Origin: Rhabdophis nuchalis
Taxonomy: Eukaryota; Chordata; Lepidosauria; Squamata; Natricidae
DNA length: 64,000 bases
NCBI GenBank assembly: GCA_039707465.1
Contig: CM077648.1
Location: 77,190,119-77,254,118, forward strand
Reading direction: 5' to 3'
The translations under genes and the position numbers were made by a program. Of this stretch, positions 12,257 through 21,677 are shown piece by piece. Every line of letters starts with the position of its first letter. The stretch's first letter is position 1. The notes under the pieces were generated by a model. That model was not told the DNA's origin. It ran no database searches and was given only the letters and a program-made list of their open reading frames with translations.

Positions 12257-12948
12257 ATGTAAGGCTACTACAGGCACATTAACTGAAGCTAAGCAAAATA
12301 TTTCCTGTTCATGTATTTCCTATACCCAGCCAAGTAACAATAATTGTGAATACAGGACAATCTCTTATTTGCAGATCTCCTCTCTTAGGTGTAGTGCCTC
12401 CTCTAAGAGACACAACAATGGATCCAGCTGAGAATCATAATGGACAAATGGAAACACCATTTAGATTGGGTTCAACTTCAGCTGGTTTACTCAGTGAACA
12501 TACTTATAGCCTCCAGATTGATTTGCTAAATACTGTTGCAATAATTATATTTGGAATCCATGGGGAATTATTTTACAACGAATAGTTCAGGCTTTGCTAG
12601 AAGTTCTCCAAAAGGAACTTTTGGAATCAAGTTGAGTTCATTGCCAAAAATAAATCCAGTAACATTTGAGAAGACTTCTCAAGACTTAAATACTTCTCCC
12701 CTTTACTTGTTGTATAAAAACAACAATTTTATGACATGCATGAATAAAATATGCCTGCTTTGAATGGAAGAAACTTAAGACAGCTGTAGAACTATGTTGG
12801 ATAACAACATGGAGTGTTTATCTAAAAGTAGACCTTGGTTAAAATTAATTATGGAAAGGAATATAGTTTTCTACACATGCATATATTTTAGGAAATTCCT
12901 TCTCTATGGGTGTATTATTTGCCAATTACTTTGTATAAAATTACTCAC
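12257..12948. other. AT-rich stretch, nothing recognised
   Basis: No gene or repeat assigned; probably intronic if the flanking exon is real. Confidence 0.4.
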
Positions 12949-13038
12949 CGAAGCTCTATCAGAGTCCCCCTCAAATGAAGCAATTTCCATCCTGTGGGCA
13001 CAGCTTTTCTTTCCATTAAAGTACTTCCATTCTTCAGT
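12949..13038 (-). CDS. Candidate host coding exon, 90 nt
   Basis: On the minus strand a T-rich tract ending TTTGATAG precedes exactly 30 codons, followed by GTGAGTAAT, a good donor. The phase-0 frame reads TEEWKYFNGKKSCAHRMEIA then SFEGDSDRAS, natural composition with no stop. Another frame is also open but less plausible. Phase 0 out matches the exon at 9404-9491. I do not recognise the protein family. Confidence 0.55.
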
Positions 13039-13494
13039 CTATCAAAAAAAAAAGGAGGGAGGGAATAACTGTGAAGTATTTGATAGCGATAATGAAGCTT
13101 CTTTGAAGGATAATGGTGTAAAAGATCCCACCTAAAAAAGATACAGATGAATAATAAGATTTCTAATTGGGAAGACAATTAACATGCTTTTGTAAAAATT
13201 TTCAATGCTAGAGCTTGCTGATTCTGTTGAAGGGTCCAATTAGATTAATTAAATGCCAAAGTTTATTGTCAAAATTGCAAACAATTCATGCAGGAGGCAG
13301 CTGGTTGCCTTTCTATCACCACCACTTAAATTTTCTCTTTTCTCTCTTCCTCCACACACATATACAACATCCAATTTCCTGCCTACCTCCGAACTATAAC
13401 AAACATGTTTCAAGGCATTACCATATTTTTCGGAATATAAGACACATCGGAGTATAAGACGCACCAGGTTTTAAAGAGGCAATTTTTTTTAAAA

Positions 13495-13785
13495 AAGTAG
13501 GTAGGTAGATAAGGGAGAGGGAGAGAAAGAGAGAGAAATACAGTAGGTAGGTAGGGAGAGAGAGAGAGTAGGTAGGTAGGTAGAGGGGGAGAGAGAGGTA
13601 GGTAGATAAAGGGATAGGGAGAGAGAGAATTACAGTAGGTAGGTAAGTAGGGAGATATAGTGTGTGTAGATAGATAAGTAGGTAGAGGGATAGAGAGAGA
13701 GAAATAGAGAGAGAAATACAGTAGATAGGTGGGGGGCGAGAGAGAGTAGGTAGATAGGTAGGTAGATGTTTCCAGGTGTATTTAC
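13495..13785. repeat. GTAG / GAGA compound satellite (reverse of CTAC/TCTC)
   Basis: Runs of (GTAG)n and (GAGA)n with GAGAAATACAGTAGG every ~60-110 bp; the reverse complement of the array at 1098-1470. Confidence 0.85.
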
Positions 13786-14245
13786 CCATGTGCTGGAGAA
13801 GGAAATCACTGGCCACCTTTGGAACAAATCTTTGTTTCTGCAGGCACAGTAGTTGACAAACGTAATTCTCATCACTCTGACTAAACAGCTTTCCGAAAGG
13901 GGGGAAAAAACGTTTTGCACTGTGCAAACCTCCCCCAAATGGCCCGTTTTTCACAAAAATAGGCCCGTTTTTTCCAAATAAAAGGCATGAACAGCCTTGG
14001 GGGGGGGGCTTGCAGAGTGCTCCTGGGGGGTGGGGGTGGGGCCCAAAACGAGGAAAAACGGCCTGTTTTTTTCATGAAAAGGGGCAATTTTTTGGTCAAA
14101 AAATAGCATGCATAGCCTTATGGAGAGTGCTGCTGGGGGCCGGGGGGGGGGGCAAAAACACCCTGTTTTCTTGCTCATTTCTGCCCTGCCCAGCCCCCAG
14201 GAGCTCTCTGGAAGCCTCCATAAGGGTGTGCACGTGACCATTTTG

Positions 14246-14318
14246 GTGAAGAGACAGAATGCTGGACTGGATGGGCTGTGGCCTGTTCCAGCAAGGCTAT
14301 TCTTATGTTCTTATGAAG
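14246..14318 (+). mobile_element. CR1-type LINE 3' end fragment
   Basis: GACAGAATGCTGGACTGGAT, then GGGCTGTGGCCTGTTCCAGC and a TTCTTATGTTCTTATG tail, is almost the same as the 3' end of the CR1 copy at 45285-45845. Only ~70 bases are present, inserted in the inverted-repeat element. Confidence 0.75.
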
Positions 14319-15083
14319 GGGCGGGGTTTCAGGAGGCAAAAAAAAATGCTGTATTCGATGTATAAGACGCACCCAGATTTTCACCCTCTATTTAGAGGGA
14401 AAAAGGTGAGTCTTATACTCCGAAAAATACGGTAAATAGAAAATGCTATTTTAAAGGGCAGGTGAGAAAGCTAAAAAGGACTATTGCTTTTGGATGGTGA
14501 GGAACTCTAATCCTAACCTCATAGAGAGAGCTTGAAATCCAGTGAGAGTTTCTGATTTACTTGGCAGCATAAAATCAATCAGGGTGAGTCCGTTTTTCCT
14601 GACTTAAATCTTATTACACTTTATCCTAAAAGAAGTAAAAAGAGACAGGATGATTTTTAAAAAGGTTAAAAGCCCAAGAACTACACATTCCTGGAAGCAA
14701 TGTATAGTGGTACCTCGGTTCACGAACGCCTCTGTTCACGACCAATTCGGTTTACAAACAGAAATTTTCCCAAAAATGTGCTCCAGTTCACGAACACCGT
14801 TTCGGTTCACGAACGGAAAAGTTCGTAAAAATATGCTCCGCTTCACGAACTCCGCCTCGCTTCACGAACTCCACCTCGCTTCACGAACTCCGCCCTCGCT
14901 TCACGAACAGAAAAGTTCGTAAAAATGCTCGGGTTCACGAACTCCGCCTCGCTTCACGAACCGGAGCCGCGGACATTTTATCTACGAACGTATTTCCTTT
15001 TTGTCACATGGTTGCGACTTCCTTCCTGTACGAACGTTCGTGGAGAGAGACACAGAAAACGACACAGAGAAGCTGACTGGAAA

Positions 15084-17135
15084 ATGGCTCCCAGGAAGCA
15101 TGGTGGAAAGAAGAAAGTGCGGAGCAGCAATGCAGGTGACAAGAATATGCAGAGCAAGCATGGTGGAAAGAAGAAAGTGCAGACCAGCAATGCAGGTGAC
15201 AATGTGCAAACTGGGAATGCAAGTGGTGATGTTGTGCAAACTGGGAATGCACGACTTGATGTGCAACCTGGAATTGCAAGTGGTGATGTGCAACCTGGGA
15301 ATGCAGGACTTGATGTGCAACCTGGGAATGCAGGAGATGATGTGCAACCTGGGAATGCAGGAGATGATGTGCAACCTGGGAATGCAGGAGATGATGTGCA
15401 ACCTGGGAATGCAGGAGATGATGTGCAACCTGGGAATGCAGGAGATGATGTGCAACCTGGGAATGCAGGAGATGATGTGCAACCTGGGAATGCAGGAGAT
15501 GATGTGCAACCTGGGAATGCAGGAGATGATGTGCAACCTGGGAATGCAGGACTTGATGTGCAACCTGGGAATGCAGGAGATGATGTGCAACCTGGAAATG
15601 CAGGAGATGATGTGCAACCTGGGAATGCAGGAGATGATGTGCAACCTGGAAATGCAGGAGATGATGTGCAACCTGGGAATGCAGGTGACAAGGATATGCA
15701 GCGCAAGCATGGTGGAAAGAAGAGAGTGCGGAGGAGCAATGAAAGTGAGAGCAAGGCTGTGAAGAAAATAACCATTGAGCTGAAGAAGGAAATTGTAGAA
15801 AAGCATGACCGTGGTATTCGTGTGACTGATCTGGCCTCGGAGTACAAGATGCCAAAGTCAACAATCTCGACTATTTTGAAAAACAAAGCCGCCATCAAAG
15901 TAGCTGATGTTGCAAAAGGAGTAACAAGATTAACCAAGCAGAGGACGCAAGTGCTGGAAGAGGTGGAAAAACTTTTGTTGGTGTGGGTGAATGAGAAACA
16001 GCTGGCAGGTGATAGCGTTAGTGAAACTATGATCTGTGAGAAAGCCAGGAGATTGCACAGTGATTTAGTGCAAAGAAGCCCCTCTACAAGTGCCACAAGT
16101 GACGAATTTAAAGCCAGTAGGGGGTGGTTTGAAAAATTCCGCAGGAGAAATGTCATCCACAGTGTGATTAGGCATGGTGAGGCTTCCAGCTCTGACAAGG
16201 CCGCAGCAGAAGCCTACAAGTTAGAATTTGCAGAATTCATGGCGACAGAAGGATACGTCGCTCAACAAGTCTTCAACTGTGATGAAACAGGGCTCTTCTG
16301 GAAAAAAATGCCAAACAGAACCTATATCACGCAGGAGGAAAAGGCACTACCAGGGCACAAGCCCATGAAGGACAGATTGACCCTTTTGCTGTGTGCCAAC
16401 GCAAGCGGCGATCTGAAAATTAAACCACTATTGGTGTACCATTCACAGACCCCTCGTGCATTTAGGCAACAAAATGTCAACAAGGCCAGACTGCCCGTCA
16501 TGTTGAGATCCAATGCCAAAGCTTGGGTGACAAGGCAATTGTTCATGGAATGGCTGCACGAGGTGTTCGCACCCACCGTCAAAAAGTATCTCTCTGATAA
16601 CCAGCTGCCTGAAAGGTGCCTTCTTCTAATGGACAATGCCCCAGCACACCCTCCAGTCTTGCTGGATGATATGGATGCTGAGTATGACTTCATCAGGATC
16701 AAGTTCCTCCCCCCCAACACAACACCACTTCTGCAACCAATGGACCAGCAAGTCATCTGCAACTTCAAGAAACTGTACACAAAGGCGCTCTTCACTAGGT
16801 GCTATAATGTCACTGAAGAGACGTCCTTGACTTTAAAAGAGTTCTGGAAGAAACATTTCAATGTTGTCCACTGCATTAACCTCATTGACAAAGCCTGGCA
16901 AGAGGTCACTCCCCGAACCCTAACTTCAGCCTGGAGGAAACTGTGGCCAGAATGTGCCACTGAACAGGAACATGAACATGACATAGACCTAGAAGGGTCT
17001 GACACAGAGGTAGTGGACGAAATTGTGTCCATGGGCAAGAGTATGGGTCTGGACATTGACGGTGCTGATGTGGAAGACCTTGTTGAGGAACATAGGGAGG
17101 AGCTGACCACTGAGGAACTTTCTGAACTCCAGTGA
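15084..17135 (+). CDS. Tigger-type DDE transposase with in-frame minisatellite
   Basis: The transposase cuts and pastes the element in the nucleus. I chose the ATG at 15084 (MAPRKHGGKK) because the upstream in-frame ATG at 14925 lies in the repeated 5' region. Residues ~57-200 are 16 copies of a 9-residue DVQPGNAGD repeat. A CENP-B-type helix-turn-helix follows (ELKKEIVEKHDRG, LASEYKMPKSTISTIL), then a second DNA-binding domain (KASRGWFEKFRRRN). The DDE domain shows D in FNCDETGLFWKK, D in LLLMDNAPAH, and D in PLLQPMDQQVI 37 residues later. The frame stops at SELQ, while homologous sequence continues in the next frame at 17134. Otherwise no stops. Confidence 0.92.
   Translation: MAPRKHGGKKKVRSSNAGDKNMQSKHGGKKKVQTSNAGDNVQTGNASGDVVQTGNARLDVQPGIASGDVQPGNAGLDVQPGNAGDDVQPGNAGDDVQPGNAGDDVQPGNAGDDVQPGNAGDDVQPGNAGDDVQPGNAGDDVQPGNAGDDVQPGNAGLDVQPGNAGDDVQPGNAGDDVQPGNAGDDVQPGNAGDDVQPGNAGDKDMQRKHGGKKRVRRSNESESKAVKKITIELKKEIVEKHDRGIRVTDLASEYKMPKSTISTILKNKAAIKVADVAKGVTRLTKQRTQVLEEVEKLLLVWVNEKQLAGDSVSETMICEKARRLHSDLVQRSPSTSATSDEFKASRGWFEKFRRRNVIHSVIRHGEASSSDKAAAEAYKLEFAEFMATEGYVAQQVFNCDETGLFWKKMPNRTYITQEEKALPGHKPMKDRLTLLLCANASGDLKIKPLLVYHSQTPRAFRQQNVNKARLPVMLRSNAKAWVTRQLFMEWLHEVFAPTVKKYLSDNQLPERCLLLMDNAPAHPPVLLDDMDAEYDFIRIKFLPPNTTPLLQPMDQQVICNFKKLYTKALFTRCYNVTEETSLTLKEFWKKHFNVVHCINLIDKAWQEVTPRTLTSAWRKLWPECATEQEHEHDIDLEGSDTEVVDEIVSMGKSMGLDIDGADVEDLVEEHREELTTEELSELQ
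15255..15690 (+). repeat. 27-bp coding minisatellite
   Basis: About 16 units of GATGATGTGCAACCTGGGAATGCAGGA-type sequence (27 bp, nine codons), nearly identical. The unit length is a multiple of three, so expansion never breaks the transposase frame. Variants with CTTGAT or AAGTGGTGAT occur at the 5' edge and once inside. Confidence 0.95.
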
Positions 17136-17481
17136 GCAGCGAAAGGCACTTCTTGAGGAGCATTCAACAGAGGAGGAGGAAGAGAGGGAGGAGGTTACCA
17201 GTGATGCCATAAAATCCATTATGCTAAAATGGCATGAGTGCCATGATTTTTTTGAAAAGGACCACCCCAACATAACTGTCACGAACAGAGTGTTAAATCT
17301 CATGGATGATAATGTGGTCTCTCATTTCCGGAAGGTTTTGCAGCGCAGGAAAAGACAAGTGACATTGGACAGATTTTTCAGCAAAACTGAGCCTGCAGCT
17401 AAGAGACAAAGGAGAGAGGAAAGCCCTGAAGAAGATCCCCTTGATGTCCTTATGGAGGGGGACTCTCCCTACAAACAATAA
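17134..17481 (+). pseudogene. Transposase C-terminal tail, displaced by a frameshift
   Basis: Immediately after the transposase stop, the next frame is open from 17134 to the TAA at 17481. It encodes an acidic Glu-rich linker, then MLKWHECHDFF and a helical stretch, then RQVTLDRFF and a basic KRQRR. QVTLDRFF fits the PCNA-interacting consensus QxxLxxFF; a PCNA-binding C-terminus is known for the Drosophila pogo transposase. The tail begins exactly at the stop, so one inserted base or a two-base loss around 17131-17134 explains the break. Confidence 0.75.
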
Positions 17482-17584
17482 CCGCCTCCCACCTGCCTTC
17501 ATCCATGCCAGAAGTCATCTCAAGCAAGCTTGGTGTTCTCTCTTTACTGTATACTGTACATTACCATACTGTACAAATGTGTTT

Positions 17585-18165
17585 TGTAATTTGTTTCATA
17601 TTTTGGGTGCTTCCATAACCTAAAAACCAGGGCAGAAATGTACAAAGGTGTCTTGTAATTTGTTTCATATTTTGGGTGCTTCCATAACCTAAAAACCAGG
17701 GCAGAAATGTACAAATGTGTAATTTGTTTCATATTTTGGGTGCTTCCATAACCTAAAAACCAGGGCAGAAATGTACAAATGTGTAATTTGTTTCATATTT
17801 TGGGTGCTTCCATAACCTAAAAACCAGGTCAGAAATGTACAAATGTGTAATTTGTTTCATATTTTGGGTGCTTCCATAACCTAAAAACCAGGGCAGAAAT
17901 GTACAAAGGTGTCTTGTAATTTGTTTCATATTTTGGGTGCTTCCATAACCTAAAAACCAGGTCAGAAATGTACAAATGTGTAATTTGTTTCATATTTTGG
18001 GTGCTTCCATAACCTAAAAACAAGGTCAGAACTGTACAAATGTGTAATTTTTTCATATTTTGGGTGCTTCAAAAACCAAAATACAGTACAAGGTGAGAAC
18101 TGTACAAATGTGTCTTGTAATTTTTTTCATATTTTGGGTGCTTCAAAAACCAAAAAACAAGGTCA
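17585..18165 (+). repeat. ~65-bp tandem repeat in the Tigger 3' region
   Basis: Eight to nine copies of a unit containing TTTCATATTTTGGGTGCTTC, CATAACCTAAAAACCAGG and CAGAAATGTACAAATGTG. Unit length alternates because some copies carry an extra CTTG. The last two units are diverged (CAAAAACCAAAATACAG). Confidence 0.9.
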
Positions 18166-18398
18166 GAACGGATTAACCGGATTTACATTGAACCCTATGG
18201 GAAACTGTGCCTCTGTTCACGACCAATTCTGTTCGCGAACAGAGTCAGTTCAAGAATTACGACCAAAAAACAAGGTCAGAACGGATTAACCGGATTTACA
18301 TTGAACCCTATGGGAAATTGTGCCTCGGTTCACGACCAATTCGGTTCGCGACCAGAGTCGTTTCACGAATTAAGTTCGTGAACCGAGGTACCACTGTA

Positions 18399-19145
18399 TC
18401 TGTTTTTATGTTGCAGACCCATTTCTGGGTATTTATGAGTATGTCCCCAATTGGTCAGCTTGCTTATTAAGGCAGTATCCTGTGCAAACTTACTTTGGAT
18501 TAAGTCCATTTAGCTATAAAGGAATTAATACTGAAACATAGGATTCAACTACCTAGCTGTAGTGTATATGTGCTTCAAATCCTATAGTAGTGAGATTTCC
18601 TCCAGAATAAACATATATCAAAATTGTATTTGCAAAGGGAGGAAGATGAGTCTTAAGTGGCCTCAGCAAAGACCTTATAGTGTGGGGAAAAAGTGCAATT
18701 TAATTTCACTATATTAATCCATTATTTCTGATTCTGCTGCATGTCATGTTTATGCATAACATGCTATTAGCATTTGTAAGTAAAAACTTTCTAAGTAACA
18801 TCACCAATGATGATTCTGCTGCATAATTTTCAACTTCATAATATTAAACTGTCATCCGCATCCTCCACATAAGCATATTTTAGCTTGTTTTTTTGATTAG
18901 GCCTAATACATATTTATGTCATTATAACATTTTTAAGATATGGATCATCATTTACAAGCTAGTAATTGCAGACAGTACAGCAACAGATGAAAAAAGAGAA
19001 ACAAATTCTAGTGCTATAATTGAGGCATCCGTTTCTGTAAAATTTAAATAATCTTAATATATACATTTGTATAAATAAAGTAAGCAAAAGTTTCATTTTA
19101 TTACCATACTAGTATTCTATTGCTAAGTGTTTTGTCTCTTAAATA
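18399..19145. other. AT-rich stretch, nothing recognised
   Basis: No gene or repeat assigned. Confidence 0.4.
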
Positions 19146-19149
19146 GGAG

Positions 19150-19575
19150 TTCAGGTGGCCTGAAAAAGCTTTAAAACCCTTGTTTAAGGACATGTCCGCT
19201 AAATGTTGGAAATGTCATCGAATACCTGGTTCGTATTACCATATTTGGTGGAGATGCCCAAAAGCATAAAAATATTGGACAAAAATACATACATGGTTGG
19301 AAAAACTGGTAAAGCAACATATAGATTTAAAACCAACAATATTTTTGTTGGGTATTTTATCTGATAAGTATAACAAAGGGAATACATATTTGATTTTACA
19401 TTAACTGCAAGCTAGAATTGTATTTGCACAACAATAGAAAAGTAAAGAGATCCCTACAGATGAAAATGTGATTAAAAATACTAGAATGTGCAGAAATGGA
19501 TAGACTAACACTTACAATTAAGGAAAAGAAAGAAACAATACTTTTTGACATGGAGTTTATTTTATCAATAGTTAG
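19150..19575 (+). mobile_element. L1-type LINE ORF2 C-terminal remnant
   Basis: The plus strand reads CWKCHRIPGSYYHIWWRCPK, then KYWTKIHTWLEKLVKQ and IFLLGILSDKYN, with later stops. CWKC...YYHIWWxCP is the Cys-rich C-terminal motif of L1 ORF2 proteins. It is decayed (several stops) and lacks the RT core. A second L1 remnant lies at 48157-48845. Confidence 0.7.
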
Positions 19576-19639
19576 CTAATAAAAGAAGTTAGAAACATGT
19601 AAATATAAGAAAAGGACTAATGATACAAGGGAGTAATTG

Positions 19640-20328
19640 GGAAATAGTTGCTTGGTTCTGTGTCCTTTTCTGGATCTTTCATTATCAAATATGTTCAATC
19701 AGCTGTTAACCATTCTTTGTTGCATTTTGAAGCATTTCATCAAATTGTGTGGCCATGTGATGATGCTGGTCAGGTGTTTTAGTCAGTATCCATGCAGTTC
19801 ATCCAAGCCAGGTGGACTCCAGTTCTTGACCTTCTTTGCTGTTTTGCAACCATGTCAGTTGTTATTACCATATTTTCCATTTTGTTTTGTGTTGTTTATT
19901 GTTGAATATCCAGGAGGCAGTTTTGTTGTATTCCACTGGGTTTTTCACAGTGGACATTTTTACGATATTGTTTTATTCATCCTTATCCTTCTATTTTCTT
20001 TGCTGTTGCTATTACACACTGTTTTAGTTCTTCGATGATTTCCATTATTGGTTTTTCTCCAGGTTATATTTTTTGCACAAACTATTTTTCAGCTTTTTAT
20101 TCTTCAGTTTTCCTTCTTGCAAGTATTTCAAATTGCTGACATCTCCTGATAGTTTTCTTATTTTATTTTCAAGTCAAATTTTCCACTCTGGTATTTCAGT
20201 AGGTTTCTTTTTTGGCATTTTATAACCCAATTCTACAGTTATGATGGTGGCTGTGCTGTACATTAGTTGATTTGTTTCACATAGTGTGCTGGATGGGATG
20301 GAAGTTAAAATGTTGCTCACGGCACTTA
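19640..20328 (-). mobile_element. Decayed non-LTR retrotransposon, RT N-terminal part
   Basis: On the minus strand the string KVKNWSPPGLDELHGYWLKH followed by LT is seen. It corresponds to the K-x-WKSPGPDGxxGYWxKxLT motif that opens the RT domain in several non-LTR families. Stops interrupt it. It is probably the downstream part of the coding segment at 21078-21640, separated by insertion of the element at 20329. An R2/R4/Dong-like assignment is tentative. Confidence 0.5.
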
Positions 20329-21075
<747 letters not shown>

Positions 21076-21077
21076 TT

Positions 21078-21638
21078 AGATCTTTCACTCATTTGCTATG
21101 CACTTCATGAATGGCCGACAGTCTTTTTCTTTCTGTGTTTTCTTTGAAGTGGTTTTCAATTTTCTCTTTCAGTATTTTCACTAGATCACTTAGCTTTACA
21201 CTTTTGAGTTGTTGCACAAGAGGATCTACATCCTGTTTGTTGGTTTCTTCCGCTGGTTGGCCAGTTTGTTCAGGTGTTGGAACAATTTCTTCAGCTTGTC
21301 CATCATTACTTGTTATTTTCTTTTTAGTCAATGTTTTTAGATGTTGTATTTCCACATCTGTAAAAACTTTATTACAGATGATGAAATGTCTTTGATCTAT
21401 TAATCGTTGTTCAGTTATGTAATTTATCAGGTGTTTTTCTTTCCACAGTTGCATCATTCTTTTTTTAAATCCCCTGGCTGCTGGTTCTGCCTGATAGTAA
21501 CATTTGACGATTTCGCAATTTTGTTCAGTTGTCCAGGTTTTGCACTTTTGTTTCAGTCGCTTTGCAATTGCATGTCCTGGTTCCCCAGTAGTAACAACTG
21601 AATCCTGTAGCCCAATTTTCAACAGATGAGCAGGAGCC

Positions 21639-21640
<2 letters not shown>
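21078..21640 (-). pseudogene. Non-LTR retrotransposon N-terminal protein segment
   Basis: The minus strand is open from the L2 tail to 21089. It encodes QKCKTWTTEQNCEIVKCYYQ, then RGFKKRMMQLWKEKHLINYI, TEQRLIDQRHFIICNKVF and a Lys/Glu-rich linker. The W-T-x-E-x-N...CYY...R-M-x-x-LW...TEQRLxDQ pattern is an N-terminal domain I know from some non-LTR retroelement polyproteins. It probably belongs with the RT fragment at 19640-20328. The family name is uncertain and the function is not established. Confidence 0.5.

Positions 21641-21676
<36 letters not shown>
21640..21676. repeat. (AAT)n tail of the L2 at 21677
   Basis: Twelve AAT triplets joined to the L2 3' end; the terminal repeat of the LINE. 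Confidence 0.9.

Positions 21677-21677
<1 letters not shown>

Larger units (their letters stand above)
13421..14433. mobile_element. TA-flanked inverted-repeat element (GTATAAGACGCACC family)
   Basis: Left end CCATATTTTTCGGAATATAA and right end TCCGAAAAATACGG with flanking TA (13419-13420, 14434-14435). A second copy of the GGAGTATAAGACGCACC block lies just inside the left end. It carries the CTAC/TCTC satellite in reverse orientation near its left end and a CR1 3' end fragment near its right end. No transposase. Confidence 0.8.
14705..18396 (+). mobile_element. Tigger/pogo-type DNA transposon, near full length
   Basis: Terminal inverted repeats TAGTGGTACCTCGGTTCACG (left) and CGTGAACCGAGGTACCACTG (right) are flanked by the TA target duplication (14703-14704, 18397-18398). 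Between them lie a 5' region of short repeats (CTTCACGAACTCCGCCTCG), a DDE transposase gene, a ~65-bp tandem repeat block and a duplicated ~130-bp subterminal segment. At 3.7 kb it is a candidate autonomous element disabled by one frame break near the transposase C-terminus. Confidence 0.93.

Noticed and set aside
15255..15690. CRISPR-like array
   Set aside because: Units are contiguous 27-mers with no spacers, in frame within a transposase, in vertebrate DNA.
14978..16198. Antisense frames of 406, 286 and 274 codons in the Tigger element
   Set aside because: Shadows of the 27-bp repeat, which is free of stops in all frames; the sense frame has transposase domains.
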